A stretch of DNA of 64,000 nt from Doris montereyensis (GCA_037039925.1 JAXRKP010000980.1:33501-97500); one strand, 5' to 3'. Shown: positions 31,772 to 61,399, numbered from the stretch's first letter. Translations and numbers: made by a program. Notes: generated by a model not told the origin, from the sequence alone.

Positions 31772-33677
31772 TCAGTCCATTTCTTCTACAGTAGGCCTAT
31801 AGTGATTTTGTCCATTAGATGCTGGCCCACTGGAACCTTGAGAATGGAGCTTCATCATCACAGGAGATGTCAACTTCTGCAGATCTTCCAACTGACTTTC
31901 AAACTCTTCTTCTCTGCCAAGGAATTACCATCCAGCCATTTCCAAACTTTCGTTACAAGCAGACTTCACTTTCTCTTGCTCTTCTGGTGACAGTTTTCCT
32001 TCTGCCGTTTCAACAGCCTGCTTAACATTGAAAATATAGCTTTCTAGATTGTTCTGAGCTGTCACACGATCTCTATGTTTCTCATCCTCTTCTTTGTATT
32101 TCTCTGCCTCCGAAACCATTCTGTCAATGTCTTCCTGGCTCAGACGCCTCGGTCATTCTTGATGGTGATATTTTTAGTCTTGCCGGTGCTGTTGTCTTTG
32201 GCTGTAACATTCAGGATTCCATTGGCGTCAATATCTAAAGTCACTCAACCTTTTGGCACGCCGGCGAGGAGCTGGGGAATGCCCGAAAGTTCAAATCGTC
32301 CCAAGATGTTGTTGTCTTTAGTCATAGCCCGTTTCTCCTTCATAAACTTGGATTTCCACTCCTGGCTGGTTGTCAGCGTAGGTGGTGAAACTTTCTGAGG
32401 CCTTTGTGGGAATAGTCGTGCCTCGTTTAACGATGGACGTCATCACACCACCAGCAGTTTCAATGCCCAGGACAGAGGGGCAACGTCCACCAGGAGAACA
32501 TCTTTGATGGTGTCACTTTGGACTCCAGTCAGGACAGCGGCCTGGACAGCAGCACCATAGGCAACGGCTTCATCTGGGTTGATGGATTTGTTCAATTCTT
32601 GCCGTTGAAGAAGTCCGAGAAGTTTCTGGATCTTGGGAACTCTGGTAGATCCACCTACTAACACCACCTCTTGAATTCTGCTCTGGTCTAACTTGGCGTC
32701 TCGCAAGGCTGTTTCAACCGGTTCCTGAGTTGATCGGAACAGATCTGAACACAACTCTTGAATCGGGCTCTGGTAATCTTGCTGTAGAAGTCCATACCTT
32801 CAAATATAGCATCAATCTCCAGAGAGGCTTCTGTACTGTTTGACAAAGTTCTCTTGGCTCTCTCACAGGCTGTGCGAAGACGTCTTACAGAGCGAGCATT
32901 TTTACTCAAGTCTTTGCCGTGTTTCCCCTCTTGAATTCCTGTATAAAGTGGCTAACCAGACGGTTATCAAAGTCCTCTCCCCCAAGTGAGTATCTCCAGC
33001 CGTAGATTTCACTTCAAACAGGGAGCCTTCATCGATTGTCAGAACACTGACATCAAAAGTGCCACCCCTAAATCAAAAATCAAAACGTTTTTCTCTCCTG
33101 TCTGTCCCTTGTCCAGACCATAGGCCAGAGCTGCTGCTGTTGGTTCATTGATGATTCGCAGAATGTTCAGACCTGCGATAGCCCCAGCATCTTTGGTAGC
33201 TTGTCTCTGAGAGTCATTGAAATAGGCCGGTACTGTGACAACAGCATCTGTCACAGTCTGACCCAGGTAGGCTTCAGCAGTTTCCTTCATCTTAGTTAGG
33301 ACCATTGAGCTGATTTCTTCAGGGGCGAACGTTTTTGTTTCTCCTTTGTACTCAGCCTGTATCTTTGGTCGTCCGTCAACATCCACTACTTTGAAAGGCC
33401 AGTGTTTGGTGTCGGCCTTGACTGTGGGATCGTTGAACTTTCTACCGATGAGTCGTTTGGCATCGAATACGGTGTTGGTGGGGTTGAGGGCTGCCTGGTT
33501 CTTGGCTGCATCTCCCACAAGTCGCTCTGTGTCAGAGAATGCCACATAACTGGGGGTCGTCCTGTTGCCTTGGTCGTTGGCGATGATTTCCACCTTGCCG
33601 TGTTGGAACACACCTACACAGGAATAGGTGGTGCCAAGGTCAATGCCGATGGCTGGACCTTTATTTGGTTGTCTCAT
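31772..33677 (-). CDS. Cytosolic heat shock protein 70, minus-strand copy; frame broken by many small indels; ends EEMD
   Basis: ATP-dependent chaperone of the HSP70 family. The ATG is at 33677 directly after a TTCAG acceptor and the TGA ends at 31772. All three family signatures are present: [14 protein letters not shown], the [14 protein letters not shown] region (frame broken here) and [17 protein letters not shown]. The substrate domain and lid follow through [18 protein letters not shown] and [19 protein letters not shown]. The last residues are PTVEEMD, not the usual EEVD, and the acidic linker is about five codons shorter than in the plus-strand copy. Compared with that copy, indels lie near 33065 (-1), 32925 (+2), 32757 (-1), 32610-32635 (-3 in two places), 32465 (-1), 32333 (+1), 32245 (+1 and -1), 32140 (-1), 31945 (+1) and 31920 (-1). 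Both copies lack one G of the THLGGED codons (32979-32983). Conserved protein sequence between the breaks argues that many are sequence errors. A decaying copy is the alternative. Confidence 0.85.
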
Positions 33678-33778
33678 CTGAAGACGGGAGGAATTACAAA
33701 ACATGTACTTAAAATATGTATGACAGTATTTTTTTTAAAAAGAAGTAAAAATGGAAAAAAATTATGGAGAATGATAAC

Positions 33779-33889
<111 letters not shown>

Positions 33890-35096
33890 ATTGTTACTGT
33901 AGTGTATGTCTAGATCTAGATCTAGTTTTGCTCACTTGTGGCATGGGTTTGAGATGAATTACGCCAACCACCTCCTTAGTCTTAAGTATAAATTTGAACT
34001 CTCTTAGTCTCAGTTGAGATGAAAAGCATGAGATGATGTGTGCAATATTTTGTATAGAATACAGATCTGCATTGTATGACAGTTATTTGCATTATTATGT
34101 GACAAGAAGCTCATAAAATTAGCCACTGAAACGGAGACAGAGGAGAGGGAGATAGACAGACAAACAGAGACAGACCTGAGACAATGTGAAGGTCAAGAGG
34201 AGACAGACAGAGCAGACTGCCAAACGAAGGATACAGAGTAAAAACAGTAAAAAAATAGACAGAGCCACAGGATATTAAAGAAAGGTAAAGGTTATAAAAT
34301 CAAGGTCTAAAAATCAACTCAACAAAGTAAGTGAGTCTTAGGTCTAACAACAAAAAAACCTGTAGTGCATGACTTATAAAAGACAATTATTACATGTAGA
34401 TCTATGTATAATGTTTTATCTAGTAGAATATAAGTTAAAGGTAGATCTAGATCTATTTAATATCTTTATTTATTAAAATCTCATTTACAGTACGTAGATC
34501 CACATGCATTTCAATAAACAATTAAATTGGTTAATTGTTAGGTAGTTTGAATACAATATTAGGCTACTTCGTGGCTATTATTATTTTCGGATTGTCTATT
34601 CCGTCACTGAACAAAATAAAACAGCCAATTAATTCAAAACAAAAATAAAAACAGAAAGACGGTAAACGCAGTACACTCAAATCACACACGCTTTATTTAT
34701 ATAAAAAAAGAATGCGATAAATGATTCAAGGTAGCTAGAGCTATCTAATCAAGATTAAGGTGAAAAACGACAATAAATTCAATAAATGACAATTCCACCA
34801 GTAAAGACAGGACAAACACGTGACGCTTTGCGGTATAATCCTTTGTCAAACAACAAACAAAAAATATCTAGAATCTCGATCTAAACACTAACTTACTAGA
34901 TCTATTATAACTAAGGCATCACTTGGTGCGATGTCAGAAGAAAACAGAAAGCATGATGGAAGAAAGAAAACGACGGTGATAATAAGAATGAGTACAAGGG
35001 AAAGTGAAGAATATTTAAGAAGCGAGAATGGAAGTTTCAGATCTAGAAAAAAAGAATGAAATAAAACTATAAAAATAAGTAGAATCTAAGTAATAA

Positions 35097-35098
<2 letters not shown>

Positions 35099-35190
<92 letters not shown>
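35099..35190. repeat. (GA)n microsatellite
   Basis: About 92 bp of uninterrupted GA inside the inferred 5'UTR intron of the minus-strand hsp70. Confidence 0.97.
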
Positions 35191-35192
<2 letters not shown>

Positions 35193-35336
35193 AATCTAGC
35201 TCTATCATAATAAAGATTTTTGTTAAAACTAGATTTCTAGATCTCGCATTGATAATGATATCTATGATTTAGATCTAGATTCTAGATCTAGTCTAGTGGT
35301 TTTAAATTTACCAAAGATCTCATTCTCAGTCCTTAC

Positions 35337-35560
35337 CTTTGACTTAGTGTTGCTTTTGAATGGGGTTGATTGGTTGAAGTTTCGTGTAGATACAATTTTC
35401 ACCACTTTTAAATCTTGTTGAATGTTTTTTCCTTGTGAAATGTTTGCACAGAATTTGAAGATTCGGATCTAACATCATTTTGCCAGAGCACTCAGTTTTA
35501 TGTTGTTTTAGAGAAAATACCGAGAACAACGTCGATGTTTCCAAACCACTCAATAGCATT
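35337..35560 (-). other. Inferred 5'UTR exon of the minus-strand hsp70
   Basis: It ends at the donor AAAG|GTAAGG. The start is uncertain: TATA-like candidates on the minus strand are CATAAAAC (about 35503-35496) and TTTATTTATAG (about 35607-35595). A 73-codon upstream open frame (35565-35344) ends just before the donor. It has no family resemblance. Confidence 0.45.
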
Positions 35561-35766
35561 CTCAAAGTTTCGAGAAAGGTTGTAATAGGGTCAATCTATA
35601 AATAAATCAGTCTGTGATTGGTTGTACCTCGGTTTTACCCAAATTATTAATAGAAACTAAACAAACGTCGTGTGAAGATTTCTACATTGTTCGAGAAATG
35701 TCGATAGAGTGATCAGTGTGACTGATCAAGAATCTTCTCGAAACAGGTGGCTCGACAATATATAAA
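35559..35766. promoter_or_regulatory. Bidirectional hsp70 promoter with heat-shock elements
   Basis: Three clusters of the 5-bp heat-shock module are visible. At 35559-35576: TTCnnAAAnnTTCnnGAA. At 35680-35702: TTCnnCATnnTTCnnGAAnnGTC. At 35730-35742: GAATCTTCTCGAA, a perfect three-module element, extended upstream by ATC and GAC at the right spacing. The TATA box TATATAAA at 35759-35766 lies 16 bp after the perfect element and faces the plus-strand gene. An inverted CCAAT (ATTGG) is at 35618-35622. HSF1 binding is the established role of such elements. Dual use by both genes is inferred from position. Confidence 0.8.
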
Positions 35767-35789
35767 GGCTGATATTTTGAACGATGGGA

Positions 35790-35937
35790 TAGGTCACTGA
35801 CACAGCAATTGCAGCGAGTGGAACATTTTCTAAAGTACGTCCGAAAACGCGGGACGATCTACAACTACCACTAACTAGATTAGATCTTAGATCTATTATT
35901 ACTTTTAATTTCATCGAGGAAGAAAATCGCTGAAAAG
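35790..35937 (+). other. Inferred 5'UTR exon of the plus-strand hsp70
   Basis: The start is placed about 30 bp after the TATA box. The end is set by the donor AAAAG|GTAGGT at 35937/35938. The same sequence up to GAAGAAAATCG is duplicated in the relic at 23.1-23.5 kb, which supports it as a unit. Confidence 0.6.
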
Positions 35938-36507
35938 GTAGGTCTTGTATTTTCGGACTCAATTCGCAATTTGAATATTAAAGAAGGTTTCAGCTTCCTT
36001 CCTGATTTATTGTTAATCTTTGAAAACATCTTATTATGATTTATTTGATTAGTTTACCGTTGCAATGAAATAATATCTTTTGCTGTAAAGAAGTATCACA
36101 CACGAGTTTTCTTTATCTTTTAACTTAGCCGTCGCCGTGTTCAAAGTTACACATAAAGCTTTAACTGTGATTACTGTGATGACATAAACTGTATAATTAT
36201 GATATAATAATATTAAAATATATTTATATTCATGGTTGCTTCTATTCTATGCCTGCCTGTCTGTCTAGGCCTATGACAGGCGGTTAGTGGGAGGTACTGG
36301 TAAGCCCTTCTTGTTCTAATCTCTTTCAGTCTATCTCTTACGCTTACGGTTGTATCTCCTTTTTGCTGTTTTCTTTTACATCAACATGAAATCGACGCAT
36401 AAGGTGTACAGGGCAATATTTCAATAAAAAGTCTATCTATATCTATCTGTCTACCTGCCCATCTGTTTGTCTTGGTCTCCTCTTCCTCTCTGTCTCTCTT
36501 TTAACTC

Positions 36508-36556
<49 letters not shown>

Positions 36557-36673
36557 TTATCTCTCTCTCTCATCATTACATTATTGTTCTCATATTCAAT
36601 TACATAATACATCCATATATATGCTTTATCATTTTATAATCTAAGTGCATCTTTTGTAATTCTTTTTCTCCAG
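35938..36673 (+). other. 5'UTR intron of the plus-strand hsp70
   Basis: 736 nt from GTAGGT to TTCTTTTTCTCCAG, which abuts the ATG at 36674. It contains a diverged family-D repeat (about 36270-36390) and (CTGT)n/(CT)n at 36517-36570. Confidence 0.7.
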
Positions 36674-38595
36674 ATGAGTCAAAGAAACAGAGGTCCGGCT
36701 ATCGGCATTGACCTTGGCACCACCTATTCCTGTGTAGGTGTGTTCCAACATGGCAAGGTGGAAATCATCGCCAACGACCAAGGCAACAGGACGACCCCCA
36801 GCTATGTGGCGTTCTCTGACACAGAGCGACTTGTGGGAGACGCAGCCAAGAACCAGGCAGCCCTCAACCCCACCAACACCGTATTCGATGCCAAACGACT
36901 CATCGGTAGAAAGTTCAACGATCCCACAGTTGAGGCCGACACCAAACACTGGCCTTTCAAAGTAGTGAATGTTGACGGACGACCAAAGATACAGGCTGAG
37001 TACAAAGGAGAAACAAAACGTTTGCTCCTGAAGAAATCAGCTCAATGGTCCTAACCAAGATGAAGGAAACTGCTGAAGCCTACCTGGGTCAGACTGTGAC
37101 AGATGCTGTGGTTACCGTGCCGGCCTATTTCAATGACTCTCAGAGACAATCTACCAAAGATGCTGGGGCTATTGCAGGTCTGAACATTCTGCGAATCATC
37201 AATGAACCAACAGCAGCAGCTCTGGCCTATGGTCTGGACAAGGGACAGACAGGAGAGAAAAACATTTTGATTTTTGATTTAGGGGGTGGTACTTTTGATG
37301 TCAGTGTTCTGACAATCGATGAAGGCTCCCTGTTTGAAGTGAAATCTACGGCTGGAGATACTCACTTGGGGGAGAGGACTTTGATAACCGTCTGGTTAGC
37401 CACTTTATACAGGAATTCAAGAGGAAAACAAGGCAAAGACTTGAGTAAAAATGCTCGCTCTGTAAGACGTCTTCGCACAGCCTGTGAGAGAGCCAAGAGA
37501 ACTTTGTCAAACAGTACAGAAGCCTCTCTGGAGATTGATGCTATATTTGAAGGTATGGACTTCTACAGCAAGATTACCAGAGCCCGATTTGAAGAGTTGT
37601 GTTCAGATCTGTTCCGATCAACTCAGGAACCGGTTGAAACAGCCTTGCGAGACGCCAAGTTAGACAAGAGCAGAATTCAAGAGGTGGTGTTAGTAGGTGG
37701 ATCTACCAGAGTTCCCAAGATCCAGAAACTTCTCTCGGACTTCTTCAACGGCAAAGAATTGAACAAATCCATCAACCCAGATGAAGCCGTTGCCTATGGT
37801 GCTGCTGTCCAGGCCGCTGTCTGACTGGAGTCCAAAGTGACACCATCAAAGATGTTCTCCTGGTGGACGTTGCCCCTTTGTCCCTGGGCATTGAAACTGC
37901 TGGTGGTGTGATGACATCCATCGTTAAACGAGGCACGACTATTCCCACAAAGGCCTCAGAAAGTTTCACCACCTACGCTGACAACCAGCCAGGAGTGGAA
38001 ATCCAAGTTTATGAAGGAGAACGGGCTATGACTAAAGACAACAACATCTTGGGACGATTTGAACTTTCGGGCATTCCCCAGCTCCTCGCGGCGTGCCAAA
38101 GGTTGAGGTGACTTTAGACATTGACGCCAACGGAATCCTGAATGTTACAGCCAAAGACAACAGCACCGGCAAGACTAAAAACATCACCATCAAGAATGAC
38201 CGAGGGGCGTCTGAGCCAGGAAGACATTGACAGAATGGTTTCGGAGGCAGAGAAATACAAAGAAGAGGATGAGAAACACAGAGATCGTGTGACAGCTCGG
38301 AACAATCTAGAAAGCTATATTTTCAATGTTAAGCAGGCTGTTGAAACGGCAGAAGGAAAAACTGTCACCAGAAGAGCAAGAGAAAGTGAAGTCTGCTTGT
38401 AACGAAAGTTTGAAATGGCTGGATGGTAATTCCTTGGCAGAGAAAGAAGAGTTTGAAAGTCAGTTGCAAGATCTGCAGAAGTTGACATCTCCTGTGATGA
38501 CGAAGCTCCATTCCCAAGGTTCCAGTGGGCCACCACCTAATGCCAATGAACAGAGTGGATCGAATGATGGGCCTACTATAGAAGAAGTTGACTAA
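36674..38595 (+). CDS. Cytosolic heat shock protein 70, plus-strand copy, heat-inducible type (single coding exon)
   Basis: Begins [20 protein letters not shown] and ends GPTIEEVD with TAA at 38593-38595. The span is 1922 bp, about 640 codons, the usual size of cytosolic HSP70. In order: nucleotide-binding domain with [28 protein letters not shown] and [17 protein letters not shown]; hydrophobic linker [13 protein letters not shown]; substrate-binding domain with [15 protein letters not shown]; lid with [20 protein letters not shown]; a short Gly/Pro/Asn tail and the EEVD motif that binds TPR co-chaperones. Seven one-base breaks are seen: 37015-37018 (-1 A), 37368-37372 (-1 G), 37425-37428 (+1 A), 37821 (-1 C, giving an early TGA), about 38087-38092 (-1 C), 38204-38207 (+1 G), 38357-38361 (+1 A). 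Most are in homopolymers and the protein is conserved between them, so I treat the gene as probably functional with consensus errors. Confidence 0.9.
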
Positions 38596-39126
38596 TGTGA
38601 AGACTGATAAATATTGCTTCTACTGTTATTGATTTTTTGGTGGGCTTTTCTATGGAAAACTGTATAATATCCTAATAACCGCATTTTAGTTTTATCGTAT
38701 GAGGCCCGTTTACTTTGACATGTTGTTAATTTATTTTTTATAAGAATCTTTTACATAACACTTTACTTTTACGTACGTACCATATTTTCAAATGTCTCAA
38801 TAACCGTTGTAACTTCTATGTTTGCATGTCATTGTCTATGAATTATGATTATTAACTGCAACTGAAACGCAAATAATATTTTACCAGTATGCGTTTTACA
38901 TATTTGTATTGTTGCTTGCTATGCATCATAATATTGATCTTAGGAAATGAACAACGTTATTGAGTGACAAAGAAGTTGAAAACTTCCTTCTACAACATTT
39001 AATACTATAAATTATTTATGACTGTGATAATAGATATTGATAATGATATCCAAACCTGTGGCATAAACTTTGATGAACAAGTTGTATTATGTATATTGGA
39101 TTTTATACTATAGAAAGACAAATAAA
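38596..39126 (+). terminator. 3'UTR and polyadenylation signal of the plus-strand hsp70
   Basis: AT-rich 3'UTR with ATTTA motifs. The first clear AATAAA is at 39121-39126, giving a 3'UTR of about 0.53 kb. Confidence 0.55.
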
Positions 39127-39934
39127 AGCCTTAAGAATCAAAGCACTGTACATTGCCAATTAATTCAATAGGCATATCAAGCAGAGTTGTGTGTATTACT
39201 AGCCTATTGTATGCAATCCCACTCATAATCTTATACTTATTGCTAGTTTGTGTCTGTTGTGGGTTTTTTAATGAACCCCCCCCCACACATTAAGCTGTTA
39301 AACAATTATTAACACTGGTAAGACTGGGTGTTATTTAAAGTAGGCAGTTACGGTACATGTTGTTAACTGACTGTGTTGTATAAATTCAAGTTTCTGCACA
39401 TTGTATAGAAATAGTGTCAGTCACGAACAGTGAATTAAATGAGCTTGTCATGTTAGCCATGTGAAATCTACCTAGACTGTTGCTCTTTGGCAATGCCTTT
39501 GTAAATTGGTAAACAACAGACATGTAGTGTATCAGTATCAGTAGTACAACTACAATATTATATTATCATCATGTAATTACCATGAGCTATGTTGAAATAA
39601 AAATGTTACACAATTTTTACATACAAGTTGTGGTACATGTACTTCACTGTAATCATGTGTTTGAAAATAATTTATAATATGTACACTATTTGTTTATTTT
39701 TTGGTTCATGTTTAGTATTGTTTAGGTGTGTTTTTGTGTGACGTTAGAACGAGATGAAGAGAGACTACCACCACTACCAGTAGTTTACTAAATCAATTAA
39801 TTTGTCCAGTGGTGGAGGAAATGCCACTCCTGTCTCTGTGCTTTCTCTCTCTGTGAGTGTGACTCTTTGGGAGGATTACCTCTGTGTGTGTGTTTATCCT
39901 CTTCTGCCTCTGTAAAAAAAAGTAAGTAAGAGTA
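39127..39934. other. Intergenic, no feature recognised
   Basis: AT-rich, short CT/GT-rich part at 39845-39895. No exon or element supported. Confidence 0.4.
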
Positions 39935-40262
39935 AACAATGTTCCTTCAAGGCTATTACGGCTCATAGAGCCGCAGGTTAACCCAGTTTCTATAGCGTGA
40001 AGCTGAACAGGTGATACTATTTTTTTCTCTTTAATACGGTAATCACCCCCTAGACTGGGACTCTAGTCTGACGTGACAGATTTTTAATTTTGCTCCCAAA
40101 CTAGTGCTTGTTGTAACATGGCATTTGCGCCTGGGTCGAAAGTGGTGAAAATGCATGTTAAGTGTCTTCCCCAAGGAACACGTCGGATTGGGTTTGCCAG
40201 GATTCGAACTCAAGACCTCATGATTCCAAGTCTGGCAGCCAAACCACTCGGCCCCCTGTCTC
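39935..40262 (-). mobile_element. SINE, family A
   Basis: On the minus strand: CCGAGTGGTTTGGCTGCCAG (A-box region), GAGGTCTTGAGTTCGAATCC (B-box), GGAACACGTCGG-equivalent block, CGCTATAGAAACTGGG and CTCTATGAGCC then CCTTGAAGG at the 3' end. An insertion of T-rich sequence lies near 40015-40040. Confidence 0.75.
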
Positions 40263-41222
40263 AATACATAACATAACTAAATGTGTGTGTTGCCCTCCAC
40301 AACTTGTATAACACTAGATTAACACCATGAAGAAAAAATACACAATGATATGGAGAGAAAAACAAACCCAACATAAACAAAGTTTTCTAGTTCTAACTTC
40401 TATTGATGCTTTCAATTAGATCTACTGTCACTGTCAATTGCCAAAGTCCCACAAGAACGTGTAAAAAGTGCTTTCTATCTACTACATGTACTACTACTAC
40501 AACTACATGTACTACTACATACTACTACTACTACTAAGATTACCTATCGACATGAATTATCTCAGTTGACCTATCGGTCAGACTATATATATATATATAT
40601 ATATATTATAGACTATAGATCTGTATCAAGCCAGTGAATAATAGCTATCACTACCACCCAGTCTATCTCCCTGTTATAAATATAATTGTAATTCATAAAC
40701 TATCACAATCTGTGACGGAGCTCCGTATTTATGTTAATTTTCGCCAAAATCAATGTGATTCCCAATAGTGATACTATTACTACTACATGCACTAATGTAG
40801 TAAAAGTTCTCATAACAACGCAGTCACGACTCACACACCATAGACCTAGAGTATATATCCCCATTACGATAGCATGTATAAAGTGGAACATGTGATAATA
40901 TGGGTGCCGCTATTCCGGTTCAAACCGGAATTCCGTTTTGACAGATTCTGTCAAAAAATCTCCGGTTTGGCGATGTTCTCAAATAGTCGAAATCTTTTCT
41001 TTTCCTTCTTTTACATTGTACAATAGGTGCAATGTGTGCCTATGTGGGAGCATTTTCAGGTTTGGCAAAATTGAAAATTTAAAGTTCAGGTTTTAGTGAC
41101 CTCGGTGCTGGCACCCATGTGTGACAATATTGCTCTCTGACATGCTGCTTGACTGTCGCCAGTATTTTCTTACCGTTGATGCCTTGATTTATTGATTTAC
41201 TCACATCACATCCGCAACTAAG
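40263..41222. other. Intergenic with small (ACT)n and (TA)n tracts
   Basis: (ACTACT)n at 40480-40535 and (TA)n at 40586-40605. No gene recognised. Confidence 0.4.
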
Positions 41223-41440
41223 GTGATCTGGGTTTTTTTTTTTAAATTATGCCCAAAATGCCCTATAAACGCCAAGGGATCTTTAACGTGCACAAAGTGT
41301 TATCATCTGCACTGTGATTTGCACGTTGAACCTCTTTTTTATCGTCCGTCTCCGATTGACGGGTCTCAAACCCACTACCTTTTGGTTGAGAGGCTGACAC
41401 CTTACCTCTGGACCACCGAGTCCCCTGTGTTTCTTACAAG
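41223..41440 (-). mobile_element. SINE, family B
   Basis: Minus strand: GACTCGGTGGTCCAGAGGTA (A-box region), CAACCAAAAGGTAGTGGGTT (B-box begins), CGGAGACGGACGATAAAAAA, GAGGTTCAACGTGC and CACGTTAAAGATCCCTTGGC. This is the same block order as 47270-47555. Confidence 0.75.
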
Positions 41441-41706
41441 AACACAACTACATATGTAAGAGTAAAGGAGGGCTCAAAGAGAGGGTACAAAGAAATCACT
41501 ACTGATCTAGTGTCTTTTATTTTATGATAAAGAAAAATAGCTCTGAGTCTGAGCGAGTTGTTTCATTCTCATTTCTACTGGAGTAGCATATTAAAAGTTT
41601 TTAATGAAACTTCATCCATTCACTTTCTTTACTTTTAGATCAAACAAACAACAGTGAGGCAAGGGACATGTCGAAAGGGAAGGAAATCTAAATCACATAA
41701 AATAAT

Positions 41707-41898
41707 ATTAAAAACCCTATAGGAACACAGGCGAGATAAACACAAGAGGAATAAACAGAAAAAAATATTGGCCATCATGAGGATTGAACCTACGACATCT
41801 AAGCGTCGGCAGCCATTGCTTCGCCATGAAAGAAAAGAAAGCGTGCTACTGCTACCTACCAACTGAGCTAACTACGCTCCTTTGTTCCAATGGGGTTT
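41707..41898 (-). mobile_element. TIR-bearing tRNA-like element, family C, copy 3
   Basis: Ends: AAAAACCCTATAGGAACAC on the left and, on the minus strand, AAAACCCCATTGGAACAAAG at the right. Internal on the minus strand: A-box TAGCTCAGTTGG (41870-41859), an exact match to the pol III consensus, and B-box GGTTCAATCC (41790-41781). So it has both inverted termini and a tRNA-like promoter. Confidence 0.65.
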
Positions 41899-41965
41899 TA
41901 TTTAAATCAGTATATGTCAGCCTTATTTTGGCCCATGCATCCAATTCACTGTGAGTAGTGTGACT

Positions 41966-42330
41966 ATACGAACACACACCAAACATTCGCTTGGTGGTAT
42001 CGTGAGCCCGTTTCCCGCACAAACGTGTACTTATTCTTACCCAACACCCGATTTGGTTGCATCACTCCTATTGCACCTACATACATGTATAGCACATTGC
42101 CTTGTGGTTACTTGGATTGAGTGAAGGGGCGGTCAGCCACCACACGAGAGCAGATGGAAGAAATTTTATGGCAGCCATAAAGCTCATCACACGCACAAAC
42201 GACAACTATCACTAACGTATGAGCACGAATGGTTGGTGGAAACACAGCAAGGGCCCAGATAAGAAATAAATTTGTACGTGTGTATAATGCACAATACCAC
42301 ACGAACGCGGATGTTTGGTTGTGTACGTAC
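41966..42330. mobile_element. Foldback element next to the RNASEH2B 3' end
   Basis: Left arm: ACACACCAAACATTCGC then TTGGTGGTATCGTG. Right arm on the minus strand: ACACAACCAAACATCCGCG then GTGTGGTATTGTG. The arms are about 38 bp, imperfect. No coding capacity. It lies within 70 bp of the RNASEH2B stop. Confidence 0.55.
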
Positions 42331-42396
42331 GATTAGTCAACTGTCAAAATGGCAAACGTCTCTTAATAGACAGCATAACATTGACAATGACAATCA

Positions 42397-60302
<17,906 letters not shown>

Positions 60303-60329
60303 AATCTGAGGATACATACATATATTGTC

Positions 60330-60540
60330 TATAATTGTCTCTTTGAAATGTTTTCTTTTAGCCCCTGCTATCAACCTGTTTGTTTTATTTTTAGCTGATT
60401 TGTACATTTCGTTGTTGATTCCAAGCCTGGTTTGCTTCCAGAACCCTTCCATTCTCCATCTTTTGTGTTTAGCTTCTTTTATAAGTTGGGATTGCATCAC
60501 TTATTCTGGGATCTTTCCACAATTGTCGCCTGTATAAAAT
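60330..60540 (-). mobile_element. LINE ORF2 fragment (endonuclease-RT linker) directly upstream of RNASEH2B
   Basis: The minus strand reads LIKEAKHKRWRMEGFWKQTR, LGINNEMYKSAKNKTNRLIA and GAKRKHFKETIIDN. This follows the basic linker of non-LTR retrotransposons (KRxRRxxERKWRxTxLxxxxEMYxxAKNxxNKLIxxAKRxYFxxKI). It is in the same frame as the RNASEH2B start and about 30 bp before it. Confidence 0.65.
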
Positions 60541-61339
60541 GAATGATGGTGCCAGGCCGTCTAGGATATGTTAAGGAATCATATATATATATAACACTTT
60601 CGCTTTGTTTTCAACCCTGGAAGGCTTTTGACTTTCGCCAAAAGGCAAAAGGTTTTTATAATACTGTCTTCAATCTGTTGCACTTAATTGTCCTGCTGAA
60701 AATTGCGGTGGCAGCAAATTTTCAACTTTTCAGCAATAAATCACAATATCCCCCACTTTTCACCAACAGTTGGATATATTATATTTAATTTGAAATTGAA
60801 TTGCTCAGAAACTTTTTATGTGGCCTCTACTCTTTTGTCCCAATTGGCTGTACTTTTAACCTAAATTCTAAACAAAGAAGAATCCTCCACCCTTCACCTT
60901 GTCAGTCAGCCGTACTGTCATAGCAAAGGAATTGTAGTCTAAGAGATCATAATAATGTAGATTAGTTCTGTGTTTGCTTCGTCCGTGGTCTTCTTTGCCA
61001 ATTAATTTGAATCACAGTGAAGAAAGGTGGAGTGATTAAAACGAAAACAAGACAGCCTGCAACGTCACTGCCTAATGGAAACCGTTTGAGTTTTCTTAGA
61101 GGACTCATGCCAGTGGCAGCAAGTTTCAACATCATGTTAGTAGACTACTCAAGAAAACCATCTGTGGAAGCCTATTCTAAAAACGGAAAAAAGTTTTGTT
61201 TCTTTAAAGGAGAGGACGTGACAGTAGACAAGCATTTAAAAACACTTGACAATTTAAAACAAAGCTGACTGGTGTACCAGAAACAGAAATCAAGAGATGC
61301 AAAGAATCGTGATCGTAAAATGCCCACCAGGTTTTGTTC
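60541..61339. other. Upstream of RNASEH2B; no gene recognised
   Basis: AT-rich with a (TA)n at 60581-60592. An 83-codon plus-strand open frame at 61017-61268 has no recognisable motif. Confidence 0.35.
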
Positions 61340-61359
61340 AAGCAAGATTTAGATCTACC

Positions 61360-61399
<40 letters not shown>

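Noticed and set aside
31772..33677. Calling the minus-strand hsp70 a pseudogene outright
   Set aside because: It has more indels than the plus copy, but most are single-base homopolymer changes of the kind also seen in EIF2A and RNASEH2B. Conservation between breaks is high, so the status is left open.
35344..35565. 73-codon open frame upstream of the minus-strand hsp70
   Set aside because: Lies in the inferred 5'UTR exon and shows no family. Kept only as a possible upstream open frame in the UTR entry.
61017..61268. 83-codon plus-strand open frame upstream of RNASEH2B
   Set aside because: No recognised motif, splice partner or repeat relationship. Length is within chance for this composition.
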